The notes under the pieces: model-generated | What the model was told of the DNA's origin: nothing | Database searches by the model: none | The model's input: the letters and a program-made list of their open reading frames with translations, nothing else | DNA from: Melampsora larici-populina 98AG31 | Lineage: Eukaryota > Basidiomycota > Pucciniomycetes > Pucciniales > Melampsoraceae | Direction of reading: 5' to 3' | Length of the DNA stretch: 52,325 nucleotides | Assembly (NCBI RefSeq): GCF_000204055.1 | Contig: NW_006768765.1 | Coordinates: 2,331,110 to 2,383,434 of the forward strand | Shown here: positions 23,647 to 33,229 of the stretch, in pieces | Position numbering within the stretch: position 1 is the first letter of the stretch | Layout: every line of letters begins with the position of its first letter | Made by a program: the position numbers and the translations under genes

Positions 23647-23847
23647 TAAGGGGATATTCCTTTGAGGTTCTAGAATGATTAAAGAAAACCTTTCGTAGAA
23701 CACGCAAAAGATATATCCCCTTAAAAACTGGCTTTCACGAATTCTGGAGAATTCGTGAAGGCCTCTAGCCCACATAGACTCTTCTCTCGTCCAATATTGA
23801 AATTGGAAGAGAGAAGACTCAATTCTTACAATAAAGACAATTGAGTC
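23647..23847. repeat. Cluster of four hairpins at the DIRS 3' end
   Basis: Four successive inverted repeats: TAAGGGGATAT/ATATCCCCTTA (23647-23657, 23713-23723); TTCACGAATTCT GG AGAATTCGTGAA (23734-23759), a perfect 12-bp stem with a 2-nt loop; CTTCTCTC..CCAAT/ATTGG..GAGAGAAG (23781-23816); and GACTCAATT/AATTGAGTC (23816-23824, 23839-23847). They occupy the last ~200 bp before the minisatellite resumes. They may be part of the element's end structure or a transcript-end signal. Confidence 0.85.
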
Positions 23848-23861
23848 ACGGAACAATGGAA

Positions 23862-24158
23862 TTCAGCTCTATCGTATTGTCTATTTAGTTCTATCGTATC
23901 GTACTTTCAGCTCTATCCCATCATCTATTCAGCTCTATCGTATTGTCCTTTCAGCTCTATCGTATCGTACTTTCAGTTCTATCCCGCCGTACTTTCAGTT
24001 CTATCCCGCCGTACTTTCAGTTCTATCCCGCCATACTTTCAGCTCTATCCCGCCGTACTTTCAGCTCTATCCCGCCGTACTTTCAGCTCTATCGTATTCG
24101 TATTGTCCTTTCAGCTCTATCGTATCGTACTTTCAGCTCTATCCCGTCATCTATTCAA
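23862..24158. repeat. 22-bp minisatellite, right array
   Basis: About 13 units of 22 bp, for example TTCTATCCCGCCGTACTTTC plus AG, with CGTATTGT variants, ending 15 bp before the ATG of the Myb/SANT-like gene. It therefore forms that gene's immediate 5' flank and presumably its pyrimidine-rich leader. Confidence 0.9.
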
Positions 24159-24172
24159 TCCATCTTACTGTT

Positions 24173-25595
24173 ATGGCTACCACCCAAAAACCCAAGCCAA
24201 AACCACGACCTCGAGCCCCCAGAGCGGTCCGAACTCTAGTTCAGTCACCTAGCCCAGAACCAACTGACCTGATCTCAGCCACTCCAAACCATCCAACTGC
24301 TTCAAACCCACCAATCGCCGAGACATCAAAAGAACCAAAGATCAAAGCGCAGTGGGACGATGACGACAATGCGATTTATGTTGAGGCTTTGCTTTCTGAA
24401 CGCCGCCCTGCTAACGGACCGATTGGACCCCAGAACGCTACTACGGCGCATGGATTCAAACCTGCCACTTGGACCGCTGTTGTTGAAAAACTTGCAGGAA
24501 GTGAAAGAAAGAAGATCCCAGGGACTGATCTAGTTACTGTTAGTGGAGTCAAAACCGCGAAGGCTTGTAAGAATCACTGGTATGTTGTAAGTAGACTTTT
24601 TTACGTTTTTTATCGTTTCGTTTTGTTTTTGTTTTATTGATCTTTTCTTGCTTCTACAGTTATCAAAACTATATGCCGATTACAAACACCTCAATGGGCT
24701 GAGTGGGGCAGGGTGGATGGATGGCTGCATCAATCTACCTGATGCAGTCTGGGCGCCCATTCTTGCTGATACTGTAAGTTTTTTTAAGTTTTACTTTCTT
24801 TCTTCATGTATTTATTTAAACTGATTTGTTTACCTCTTGAAGAAGAGTACCAAGGCCAAGGACTATGCTCGGTTGAAAGGTCGACCTTTCCCCCTATTTG
24901 ATGTGATCGGTACTCTGGTGGAAGGTCATAAGGCTACAGGGAAGTATGTTACAGGGTCAGTTGTCGATAACACCACTCTAGCTTCGACTTCAAGCACCCC
25001 AATCAGCAAGCAAACGGAGGTCAAAAAGACCAACTTACCTATACCTTCAAGCACCCCGATCATCAAGAGAACCGAGCTCCCTTCACCTTTTATTGGCCAA
25101 ACCGAGGATCCTTTCAATCTGGGTTTTTCTTCTCCACCACCTGAATCCGATCGGTCTGCCAAATCACCTCATTCGGACGATCCCGACTTACCTGGAGCTG
25201 GTTACAAGCCCAACAAGGACGACTTGAGTTCAGAGGACGAATCTCCAGCGGCAAAACAACACCGCCAGTCTAAGGTCGCTCTGCAAGCACGCGCTCCAAC
25301 CAAATCAAAGAAACAATCCGGAATTCAGATTCTTGATGGAATGTCTTCGGATATGAAGACCTTTGGCTCCAACATCCAATCTTCTTTTGCCTCGACTTCA
25401 GCTTCTATCGACAGTGCAGCCCATGTGATTCAAGCTACCAAACCCTCAACTCATGCTTCAGCAGTTTCTTTAATCTATAAATCCTCTCTTGAACCCACTC
25501 AACGCTACACTGCTTTAGATCTATTTGCCGAAAAGCCTGTAATGGCTGAGACTTTTGTCAATACACCACCTTCTGAGCGTGATGGTTGGCTCTGA
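24173..25595 (+). CDS. Myb/SANT-like DNA-binding protein of PIF/Harbinger element
   Basis: Exons 24173-24586, 24660-24773 and 24843-25595 join in frame to 426 residues. The N-terminus is Pro/Ala/Ser-rich and basic. A Myb/SANT-like domain lies at about residues 60-185: KAQWDDDDNAIYVEALLSER, then NATTAHGFKPATWTAVVEKL, ACKNHWYVLSKLYADY, SGAGWMDGCINLPDAVW, and KAKDYARLKGRPFPLFDVI. This is the plan of the Myb-like partner that PIF/Harbinger transposases need for nuclear import and TIR binding. The C-terminal half is Ser/Pro-rich and likely disordered. It faces the transposase gene, 650 bp away tail to tail. The start is the first ATG after the minisatellite. Family confident, element role inferred. 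Confidence 0.88.
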
Positions 25596-26248
25596 TACAT
25601 CCTCAACAAAAATCGTAAGTAGTTCATTTACGATCATTCATTAATTCATTATCTATTGACTAATTGCGATCATTTATCTTGTCATTCTCTTTACTTTCAA
25701 GGTCAGGTTTAAATTACTATCAATTACATCTATACACGCTGATACAAATGTCTGATAGATGAGTGATCTTAAATAAAATCAATTAAACCTTTAAATAAAT
25801 ATGTTGTTGCTGTCTGATCTTAAATAAAAACTTATTAAACCTTTTTAAAAAAATTATTAACTACATTTGTATATATATATACTGATACAAGTGTAGAAGT
25901 GGCTGTGACTGTTTGTTTTTTAGTGATTGCAATGTTAACCTGTATATGTGTTATCCAAAGACTCATATGAACTGAGTATGAACTGAGAGGACCTTTCATT
26001 AAACAAACAAAAACAAAAGGTTTGACTAATAAATGTAAAATAAAAATACTTCTAAGTGAGACTTGTAATACATGTGAGATAAGAATGCTTTTGAGACTTG
26101 TGATAAATGATACATGTATAAATTAAAAATGCTTTGATTAAGAGTTGTAATATTAAATAAAATAGCTACATATGATTTAGACATCAGGATACATGGGAGG
26201 TAGTCCGTGTCGTTGTTTAGTTCGATTTACCTTCTTTCTTCTTTCAGT
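25596..26248. other. Convergent 3' region of the two PIF genes
   Basis: AT-rich spacer between the ends of the Myb-like and transposase genes, with a short TA repeat near 25871-25882. Near-duplicate segments containing ATCTTAAATAAAA occur at about 25768 and 25819. It would contain both terminators; no gene. Confidence 0.5.
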
Positions 26249-27706
26249 CTATACTAAGTAATCCCTCCACATATCTTCTGCAATTTGATCTCTGAGGTTT
26301 TTAGCATAGGTATTACCTTCAGCAGCACTACCAAATTCTTGAAGATAACCAGATTGTTCTTGAGTAGGCGCTTCCGTAGTATCTTGAGGGTTGGGAATGA
26401 ATCCTTCTCTGAATTGAGGGAATTCTTCAGCTGAACCTTTTGGATCTTTGACACGAATGAAGTTGTGAATGAAGCACATAACAGTAACCATTGAAATTTG
26501 AATCTCGATGGTGTATTCACACCCATGAGCCATGATCTTAAAGCGCTTCTTGCAAACTCCAAAGATACGCTCAATAACGTTACGTGCACTAGCATGTCGA
26601 AGATTGAAGAGTTCTTCTTTATTCATCGGTCTAATATGGAAGGATAGGAGTGGTGAGAAGAAGAAAGACAGAGAAAAGTATGAAAATGATGGAAGAAAAA
26701 TCAATCTCACTTGAAACCTTTCTTTTCCCACTCTCGTAAATGATAACGGACTTTTCGAAAAGGAACAATACAATCTTCAGTGAGAGCAAAGCCAGAATCA
26801 CCGAGATAATATTTTCCGGCGGGGATAGTAAGATCACGACTTCGAGCCAAAGTCCAAAGAGCACCGTCGGCCATACTTCCTTCAGCTCCAACCAATAAAT
26901 AAATAAACTCCATGTTGAAATTACAGGCAGCAAGGACGTTTTGAGATGTGTAGCCTTTACGATTAGAGAAAGGAATGAATTTGGAAGCTGGCTGAGTGAC
27001 CGGAATGTGTGTACCGTCAATTGCACCGATGCAGTCTTTGAAATAAGGCATGAACTTTGGATTCTTGGAAAAGGTATCCGCAAGAGGAGTGTTGGCATTG
27101 GGAAGAGGAATATATTTGCTGAGTAAATCTCTGTGGTTGGAAATTCCTTTAATAAGGTGATTGATTGTCCTAGCCGAAAGAGATAGTGATGAGAAAATTT
27201 GAAAAGAAGCAAAAAAAAGCGAAAAAGGAAAGATAGATGAATTACTTAGAAATAGTATCAGCCGATCTTTGAAAACGATTTTGAAGTTTACGATTAGAAA
27301 GGCCGGTGATGACAGTATAGATAAGTATTGCCAACTTCTCAGTTCCGGTGATCCAACGAGAGTCATATAAAATTCCAGTTTCTTCAAGTACAGAACGTAG
27401 TTCAAAAAAAACAGGTTTGTTCATTCCAAGATTATCATAGAAAACTGAGTTATTTGGACTAGCAATAAGCTCATCAATCCAAGCCTGACCGCTGAGGATG
27501 GAAGTAAGACACGGAGTTTTGGTGAGATGAGGCAGGATTTGAGCTGCACAAGCCTGTACACCAGTGCTAAAGTAACAAAATACTTGAAACTGTTGATGTT
27601 GAACAGCAAGGAGCTGTTTGAGAAATTGCAATTTAAGCAACTTTTGCTCTTTGGCGCGCTTTTCAGGTGTGAGAGACTGAAGTGAAGAGCGAGAACGATG
27701 CTCCAT
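26249..27706 (-). CDS. PIF/Harbinger DDE transposase
   Basis: Cuts and pastes the surrounding element. Exons 27706-27246, 27169-26711 and 26630-26249 join in frame to 433 residues with GT-AG introns of 76 and 80 nt. The N-terminal part has the HTH-like region KPVFFELRSVLEETG...SRWITGTEKLAILIYTV. The DDE nuclease fold (DDE_Tnp_4 type) shows D1 in CIGAIDGTHIPV, D2 in YYLGDSGFALTE and E in ARNVIERIFGVCKKRF, followed by MCFIHNFIR. All three acidic residues are present and no stops occur, so it may be active. Partner gene: Myb/SANT-like protein, convergent. ATG at 27706 is the first in frame. Confidence 0.93.
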
Positions 27707-28049
27707 GATGTTTTAAATGACGTGATTTACGATGATTTTGGTCAACAAACGAAGAATTTGGTCTATGATGACCGTGATGGATGGATGGATGGATGGGAAA
27801 ACGAAAACGGACCGATTGATTTTCAAGTTTCAATCGAAAAACACTTTCATTTCTTTGTTACCAAACAGTTGACGTTGATCAAATGGTCAACAACGATCTT
27901 TTTGATCTTTTGTTGACCTTATTGGTCAACTGTTCGGTAACCGGAAAAGCCAAAAAACAAAAATCTCTATCTGCCCCTTGAAACAGGGGCAGATTGAAAT
28001 TTCGTTTTTGTGTAACGAATTTTTCGAAAACCAGCCGAATGGGCCCTAA

Positions 28050-28619
28050 GTTTTTGTTGATAATACTATGGATGAATTCAAATTGGTAAAGAAGAATGCA
28101 ATATGTAGTGGCTCTCAAACCTGCCCCGGAAAAACCCAGTTGACCCAGTTGTTTTTTGGCAGTAACTTTGTGTATCAAGTTGACATTTGTTGACAGCTCC
28201 CAGCCAAAAATTCCACTGGGGCAACCGGGTTTTTTGAAACTGGGTCAGGTTTGAGAGCCACTAATGAAATGGGACAAACAAATCTAGAAAATCATCAGAG
28301 AAGAGATAAAGAGATTTGACAGAAAACCTTCGAAAACCATTACTAATCTCTTTACCATTTGACACACTAATCTTTGAAGATGAGTAAGAACAAAATAAGA
28401 CTCTTTGTTACGATTTCACATCTCCCTAAGCCACTACCTATTCCCCTTGGTTAAAACAAGTCCCAACCACAAAGAATCAGGGCAGTTTGTTGAAACATCA
28501 GCGTAGAGCGTTAGTTACTGAAAGGAGGATAAGGAGATATATACAGTGAATATATACAGCAAATAGAATTATGATTAAAACTAGGTGGAGGTGTGGTACA
28601 TAGTATCAAGTTTGTGCGA
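28050..28619. repeat. Repeat X copy A, right part
   Basis: Apart from the 154-bp MITE inside it, 28050-28107 and 28264-28480 continue the repeat seen left of the PIF element. The portion around TCTCTTTACCA and CACCTATTCCCC/CTACCTATTCCCC...GTTAAAAC is similar to 38560-38690 in copy B. Nothing codes here. Confidence 0.5.
28108..28261. mobile_element. 154-bp MITE, TA target duplication
   Basis: Ends GTGGCTCTCAAACCTG and CAGGTTTGAGAGCCAC form perfect 16-bp TIRs, followed by looser complementarity (CCCGGAAAAACCCAGTTG / ACCGGGTTTTTTGAAAC). TA flanks at 28106-28107 and 28262-28263. Shares GGCTCTCAAACCTG with the element at 14999-15679. Tc1/mariner-like by TSD. Confidence 0.85.
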
Positions 28620-28639
28620 GTACAACTAAGTGTAGCTTG

Positions 28640-29015
28640 GGATGACGTCTTCTATATCCGTTGTGCGGCACTCCAATGCTGTTTGTTCCATTCTCTCTGA
28701 TATAACACATGACAGGAGAACGTCCATCTTCCTAGCTTTGGTGAGGAGTGTTGCCCCTCCAATTCAAAAGGAGTGATTGGTCATGTTCAAGTCAATACAC
28801 CAGGCTCTTGACATGGTCTTCATTAGGACAGGTCTAGTGATGACGGTAGTTCCATTGCTTCCCCAGGTCATGAAGAGCCGAGGATCTTTTACCCTTTCTA
28901 AGCAGGTCATAAGGTTGCGGAGGGCCACGACGGGGCAGAGCACATCGCCGGTTTCTCTGATGACAAGGAGTTGGGATTTGACTGAGGCTAAGATCAGACA
29001 TTGTGAACGCTGAAG
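28640..29015 (-). pseudogene. Tyrosine recombinase fragment, DIRS-type
   Basis: The minus strand reads SQLLVIRETGDVLCPVVALR, then LERVKDPRLFMTWGSNGTT and NMTNHSF-stop-IGGATLLTKA. It aligns with residues ~220-310 of the intact recombinase (YLVLRETGGRLCPF...RVKDPRLFMTWHNGGTT...MTGHSFRIGGATLLAKAG). The in-frame TGA at 28764-28766 replaces exactly the catalytic Arg of the HxxR box, a CGA-to-TGA type change. After the box the frame deteriorates and ends near 28630. No RT or Gag was found beside it. Confidence 0.85.
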
Positions 29016-29153
29016 GCAAACTCAAGGAGGCATGGGGCTGGTTCAAGAAGAAATGTAGAGAGTGAGTGATAAGAAGAAGACATAGTATTTTCCAATACTT
29101 TCATATCTATCTTTCTCCAAAATCTTCATTGCTTTGATTTGCTCTCATACCTA

Positions 29154-29403
29154 TAGTGGGTAGTCCCTAAACATGTGAAATCAGGTATTTTGAGAAAAGG
29201 TGTATAAGATCCACAAAATTGATCCAATTTCGACGCTGAGGGCAGATTTGGAATCCTCACATCAATAGCAGTCCAAAATTGTATTGAACATATTGTTCTT
29301 AACAATGGTTACAGTAGAGAAAGTTCTTTTCATAAAATGGAGTTTGTAATAAATCAGCTTTTTGGCCGGCCCAATATTACACGCTTTTAGACACTACCCA
29401 CTA
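29154..29403. mobile_element. 250-bp MITE, TA flanks
   Basis: The left end TAGTGGGTAGTCCCTAAACA and the right end GACACTACCCACTA are inverted (reverse complement TAGTGGGTAGTGTCTAAAAG). TA flanks on both sides (29152-29153, 29404-29405). Non-coding, probably Tc1/mariner-derived. The exact terminal base is uncertain because TATA straddles both ends. Confidence 0.7.
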
Positions 29404-30951
29404 TACTCTTTCTTTGGTTTGATTCATTCCAATCTTAATGTTTTTGTTCCATTTTCTCATTTTCTTTCTTTATTTACATTTTGATTGGTTGATCTTTTCA
29501 AGTCTTTCTTTAATTACAGTTTCCTTGTTTTTTGTCTTTCTTTAAGTCAATTCAATATCAATTTCAATGTTTTCATATGATGGCAATTTCGAGTTTTGAC
29601 TTCACAGCACTACAATTGGCCGTCATAGCGCTTTGTAGTGGAATGACTTCATAGCGCTCAAAAGCGCTATATATCACGTAGCGGCGTGATTATAGCGCCT
29701 CGGCCCACCCGCTATGGTCAAAGGGCTTGCTAGTAGCTATGATAGTGGCCAATAATGGCTGGGTAGATAGCGCTCAAACGGCCCGCTATGAGAATCAGAA
29801 AATATGGCGGCTCATAGCGGGCCGGACGGATGTTGAGTGCTCACGCCAAAAATTGACAATCAGTCCTAAGCCCCTCTGCGAGGGCGCGGATGCGGCCACA
29901 CAGAGAGGGCTTTGTTAAGCTAAAAGGATATTGGAATATCTGAGTAGAGAAACTCACCTTTTTGAGTTTGTGTGAGATCACCTTAAATGGTGGTTATTGT
30001 ACATCAGCTTCAACTACTTTGTGGCTATTTTATGTTTTCAAGTGAAGGAAAAGCATGATTTGAGTGATTAAAGTGCTTTGAAAAGGATGAACATGATGAT
30101 GGAGGAAATGTAATGATCTGATTGCAGAAATTCTTTTCAAAATCTGCATAACACTTTTGCAAAAAGTGGCCATAGCTGTTATTCTTCAGACAGATTCCTA
30201 TGTTATGTTGGTATACTTCACGGCAAAGTATCAAGGCATATTTTTTGTTTCATTGAGCACGATCAAGTTACCAATACATGTGGAAACCCAGGGGAGCTGA
30301 AGGATCGATGCCATTTCAGTACCATCTCATAAGATTAGAGAAAAAGTTGTGGTATCTCCTTTGACTGATTGTAATCTGTCTCACTATCGCATAATGATTC
30401 CTGAAAAGCGTCATTTGAGTTGTTGTGCACGAGACCGATAAATCACGGCTGCTGATGCTGGAAGCAAGGGGTACATACGCGCTGGCTTCTTCGGAAGGTG
30501 TCAAGGTTTTCTGAACACCTCGTCCCTCTTGAGCTTAAGAGGTACAATCTGTTATCCAAGCCAGGGAGTCTCCAACCCCTCCTCGCCTCAGAGCTCTCGT
30601 CAATGTTTCCGCTCATGCGCAACGAGTCTTCATCCGACATTTGTTATTGCAACATGGATGATTTTTTGATGCAAAGTCTAATCGAAGCTGTAGAGAGCAC
30701 AAGAGGTGAGGAAGGGTTTGAAAATGTGTACATATACAGTTCAGCAGCTGGAAGGTGAGTTTGTAGATACTTAGAACAAGTGTGATGTTGGAATTTAGCA
30801 AAACTCAAATCATTTCCTTTTCTAATCAAAACAACCAACTAACAGTGACTTACAAGGAAAGTCAATCAAACGACCGAACAAGCAAACCGTCAAGAACAAG
30901 AACCACAAAACGAAAGGAACGAACGAATAAGAAGCGAGCTCAGCTTGAAAT
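29404..30951. other. Repeat debris upstream of the transporter gene
   Basis: 29613-29757 is palindrome-rich: ATTGGCC at the left and GGCCAAT at the right frame repeated AGCGCT/CATAGCG motifs, and looks like a worn foldback element. 30498-30758 is an open frame ending at a GGTGAGTT splice-like site; I could not join it to anything. The last ~100 bp before 30952 would be the transporter's promoter and leader; no TATA box is evident. Confidence 0.4.
29854..29923. repeat. Truncated end of a Mutator-like MITE
   Basis: AAGCCCCTCTGCGAGGGCGC ... AGAGAGGGCTTTGTTAAGCTAA matches the right TIR of the element at 37920-38536 (AAGCCCCTCTGCAAGGCGCG ... AGAGAGGGCTTGTTCAAGCTAA). No left partner was found, so only one end survives. 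Confidence 0.75.
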
Positions 30952-33229
30952 ATGAATCAAGAACCATTTGATAAGAATTCATCAAATCAAACTTATTCAA
31001 CTTCACAATATAATGACGTGGAAGAATCTCAACCATTAGTAGGAAGTCAATCACCATTCCCTTCAACTTCAACAGCAACAGCAACAAGACCATCATTATC
31101 ATCATCAAATCAAATCAAAACCAACTCTAAGACTAGATCTAAAACATCCCATGAATCAACTTCATCACTTCATTATCAACCTTCATTTAATAACTTGGGA
31201 TCGAAATCTAAAGAACATCAGCAATTTATCAAAAATGTGATCATAAATGTCATGTTTATCTTATCATGGTAAGTTTCGATCCTTTGATTCATCTCATCTT
31301 TCGATTTGAATTTTAAGCTTACTATCTATCTTTCCAATCTACTCACAGGTATCTCTTTGCAACTCTCATCTCATTATACAGTTGAGTTCATTACACCTGT
31401 CAAAGCCAATCTGCAAAAAACTGAACCGTTTTCTTTTTGGTTCCCCAGATAAATGGATGTTTTCACCGGATCATTATAATTTTCAATATCCTCTCTTCGT
31501 TTCATCTTGTCATATGTTGATTCAATTCATTTTAGCTTCTTTATCTCTTGCAACTTTCAATTCAATTCGTCCTACAAATCGTCCATCTCCTCATAATTAT
31601 GCGTAAGTCATCAATCTGTGATTTTTTTTCAACAAGTCATCACTCCAAAACTAATGGTTTTTGATTTTTATAGTACCAAAGCAGCACCTTGTGGTATCGC
31701 ATCTGGTTTAGATATCGGTCTTTCAAATTCAAGTCTCAAAACTGTTACTTTATCATTCTATAGTTTAGTTTTTCCCTAGAAATCTTATCATCTTTATCAA
31801 TTTTGAAGAACCCAAAACTGATCAAAGATCCATGAATCGAATTTTAAACAACTTCAATCGAATCAAACTTCATCAGCAATGTGTAAATCTTCATCATTAG
31901 CATTTGTACTATGTTTCGCATTCATTTTCAAATTAGAAAAACCAACCTACAAACTTACCGGAATCATAGCCTTAATCACAGCCGGCGTGATCTTAATGGT
32001 TTCATCTGAAACTCAATTCGATTTCTGGGGCATGATTGAAATTTTATCTGCATCATGTATGGGAGGTTTACGTTGGTCGTTAACTCAAATCTTATTAGAT
32101 AAGAAATCCATGGGAATGAACAGTCCGATTGCTACGATCTTTTGGTTGGCTCCTACTATGGGCATCACTTTGGCAATCTGTTCGATGGCCTTTGAAGGTT
32201 GGAATACGATTATGTCTCAAGAAGTTTTCTTTGGTGATTTAGGTAAAAGTTTGACTACTATGGGATATATTGTGACGGCTGGTGGATTGGCTTTCTTGAT
32301 GACTGTTAGTGAGTATTTGTGAGTACAAGATTCTTTTGATTGCTTGAACTTATCATTTGATGGTCTTGAATGACCTCTTGAATTTGACTAAATCACGTCT
32401 GCAAACCCTCATTTCAATCCAATCTCTCTGAAATCTCTTCCTGATAACTGATGATCTGTTTGCATAATTCAATACTATATGGTGTTAGTTTAATCCAAAG
32501 GACATCAGTGGTCACATTATCAATCGCTGGGATTTTCAAGGAAGTCGGAACGATCTTCTTATCAACTGTCGTATTTCACGATACAATGACACCTTTAAAT
32601 ATCTCAGGTTTAGCTATCACTCTTTTTGGAATAGCTCTCTATAACGTTTTGGTTTGTTGGAAAGAAATTTCACCAAGAATTCGAATCACAACCATTTGAC
32701 TGATTTGATTTTTTATGTGTTGGTATGATTAGAAATATCAAGAATCAATTAAATCTAAACATTTAGATTCACTGGAAGATAATTTAAATCATAATGATAT
32801 CGCACTTGAATCACATTCAATAAGTTCAAAAGAAAATGAAGAATCTGAAGAAAAACAATCAAAAGTGTTAGATTCAATGGTACGCGTTCATGTTCGGGAT
32901 GTTTGAAAGTCTTGAGTCCAAGGAGGAAAGAAACTGATTTTTTTTTGTGTGTGGTTTGGAAAAAAAAGTCAATGAGATCTATTGATTCTAATCATCATGA
33001 AATCTTGAAAGGAAATTATTCAAAAATCGATAAAGATTTAAAAGTAGATCGAGAGATTAGAAGTAGATCATCAGGTAGTGAATCATATCAACTTGTTCAA
33101 ACTCAATTTGAAATAGGAGAAGATGAAACAGAAGAAGAAGGAGAAGGAGAAGGAGAAGAAGGGTGGGATAAAAGTTGGATTGTGGAAGAAGAAACTGGGA
33201 ATGGATTAGTTGAAATTCATTCTTCTTGA
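30952..33229 (+). CDS. Nucleotide-sugar/triose-phosphate-type transporter, SLC35C2/Ymd8-like
   Basis: Membrane transporter of the drug/metabolite (TPT) superfamily, expected in Golgi/ER membranes; the substrate is not known from sequence. Eight exons (30952-31268, 31349-31380, 31449-31602, 31674-31762, 31877-32318, 32489-32651, 32733-32879, 32969-33229) join in frame to 534 residues. After ~85 hydrophilic residues come the family signatures: WYLFATLISLYNKWMFSPDH, PLFVSSCHMLIQFILASL, GIASGLDIGLSNSSLKTVTL, FYTMCKSSSLAFVLCFAFIF, MGGLRWSLTQILLDK, SEYFLIQRTSVVTLSIAGI and FKEVGTIFLSTVVF. I count roughly ten membrane segments. The C-terminal ~135 residues are hydrophilic and acidic (EEEGEGEGEEGWDKSWIVEEE) and longer than in yeast. 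The 32-nt second exon supplies the conserved YLFATLISLY. The intron at 31763 contains a stop in frame, so it must be spliced. Confidence 0.9.

Larger units (their letters stand above)
16861..23857 (+). mobile_element. DIRS-type (tyrosine recombinase) retrotransposon, apparently complete
   Basis: Three plus-strand coding units follow one another: Gag-like ORF1 (17684-19595, spliced), RT/RNase H (19909-21819) and a tyrosine recombinase (22359-23438). This combination, without an aspartic protease or DDE integrase, defines DIRS/Ngaro-like elements, which integrate through a circular intermediate without target duplication. No methyltransferase domain is seen. Catalytic residues of all three enzymes are present, so the copy may be recent. 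Ends are set by where the 22-bp minisatellite stops and restarts; I found no clear terminal direct or inverted repeats, so the ends are approximate. Confidence 0.85.
16237..28049. mobile_element. PIF/Harbinger transposon with nested DIRS insertion
   Basis: The left end GGGCCCGTTCGGCTG (16240-16254) and right end CAGCCGAATGGGCCC (28032-28046) form 15-bp TIRs with one mismatch. Both are flanked by TAA (16237-16239, 28047-28049), matching the TWA 3-bp target duplication of PIF/Harbinger. Inside are a Myb/SANT-like gene on plus and a DDE transposase on minus, facing each other, the usual two-gene set of this superfamily. About 7 kb of the 11.8 kb is a later DIRS-type insertion. The transposase keeps its DDE residues, so the element may be autonomous apart from the insertion. 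Confidence 0.88.

Noticed and set aside
16240..28046. Single composite element holding DIRS genes as PIF cargo
   Set aside because: The DIRS unit is self-contained, sits in the split minisatellite and has a decayed relative elsewhere without PIF genes, so nested insertion is simpler.
30498..30758. 86-codon frame ending at a GGTGAGTT donor-like site
   Set aside because: No partner exon found before the transporter gene; start codon uncertain.
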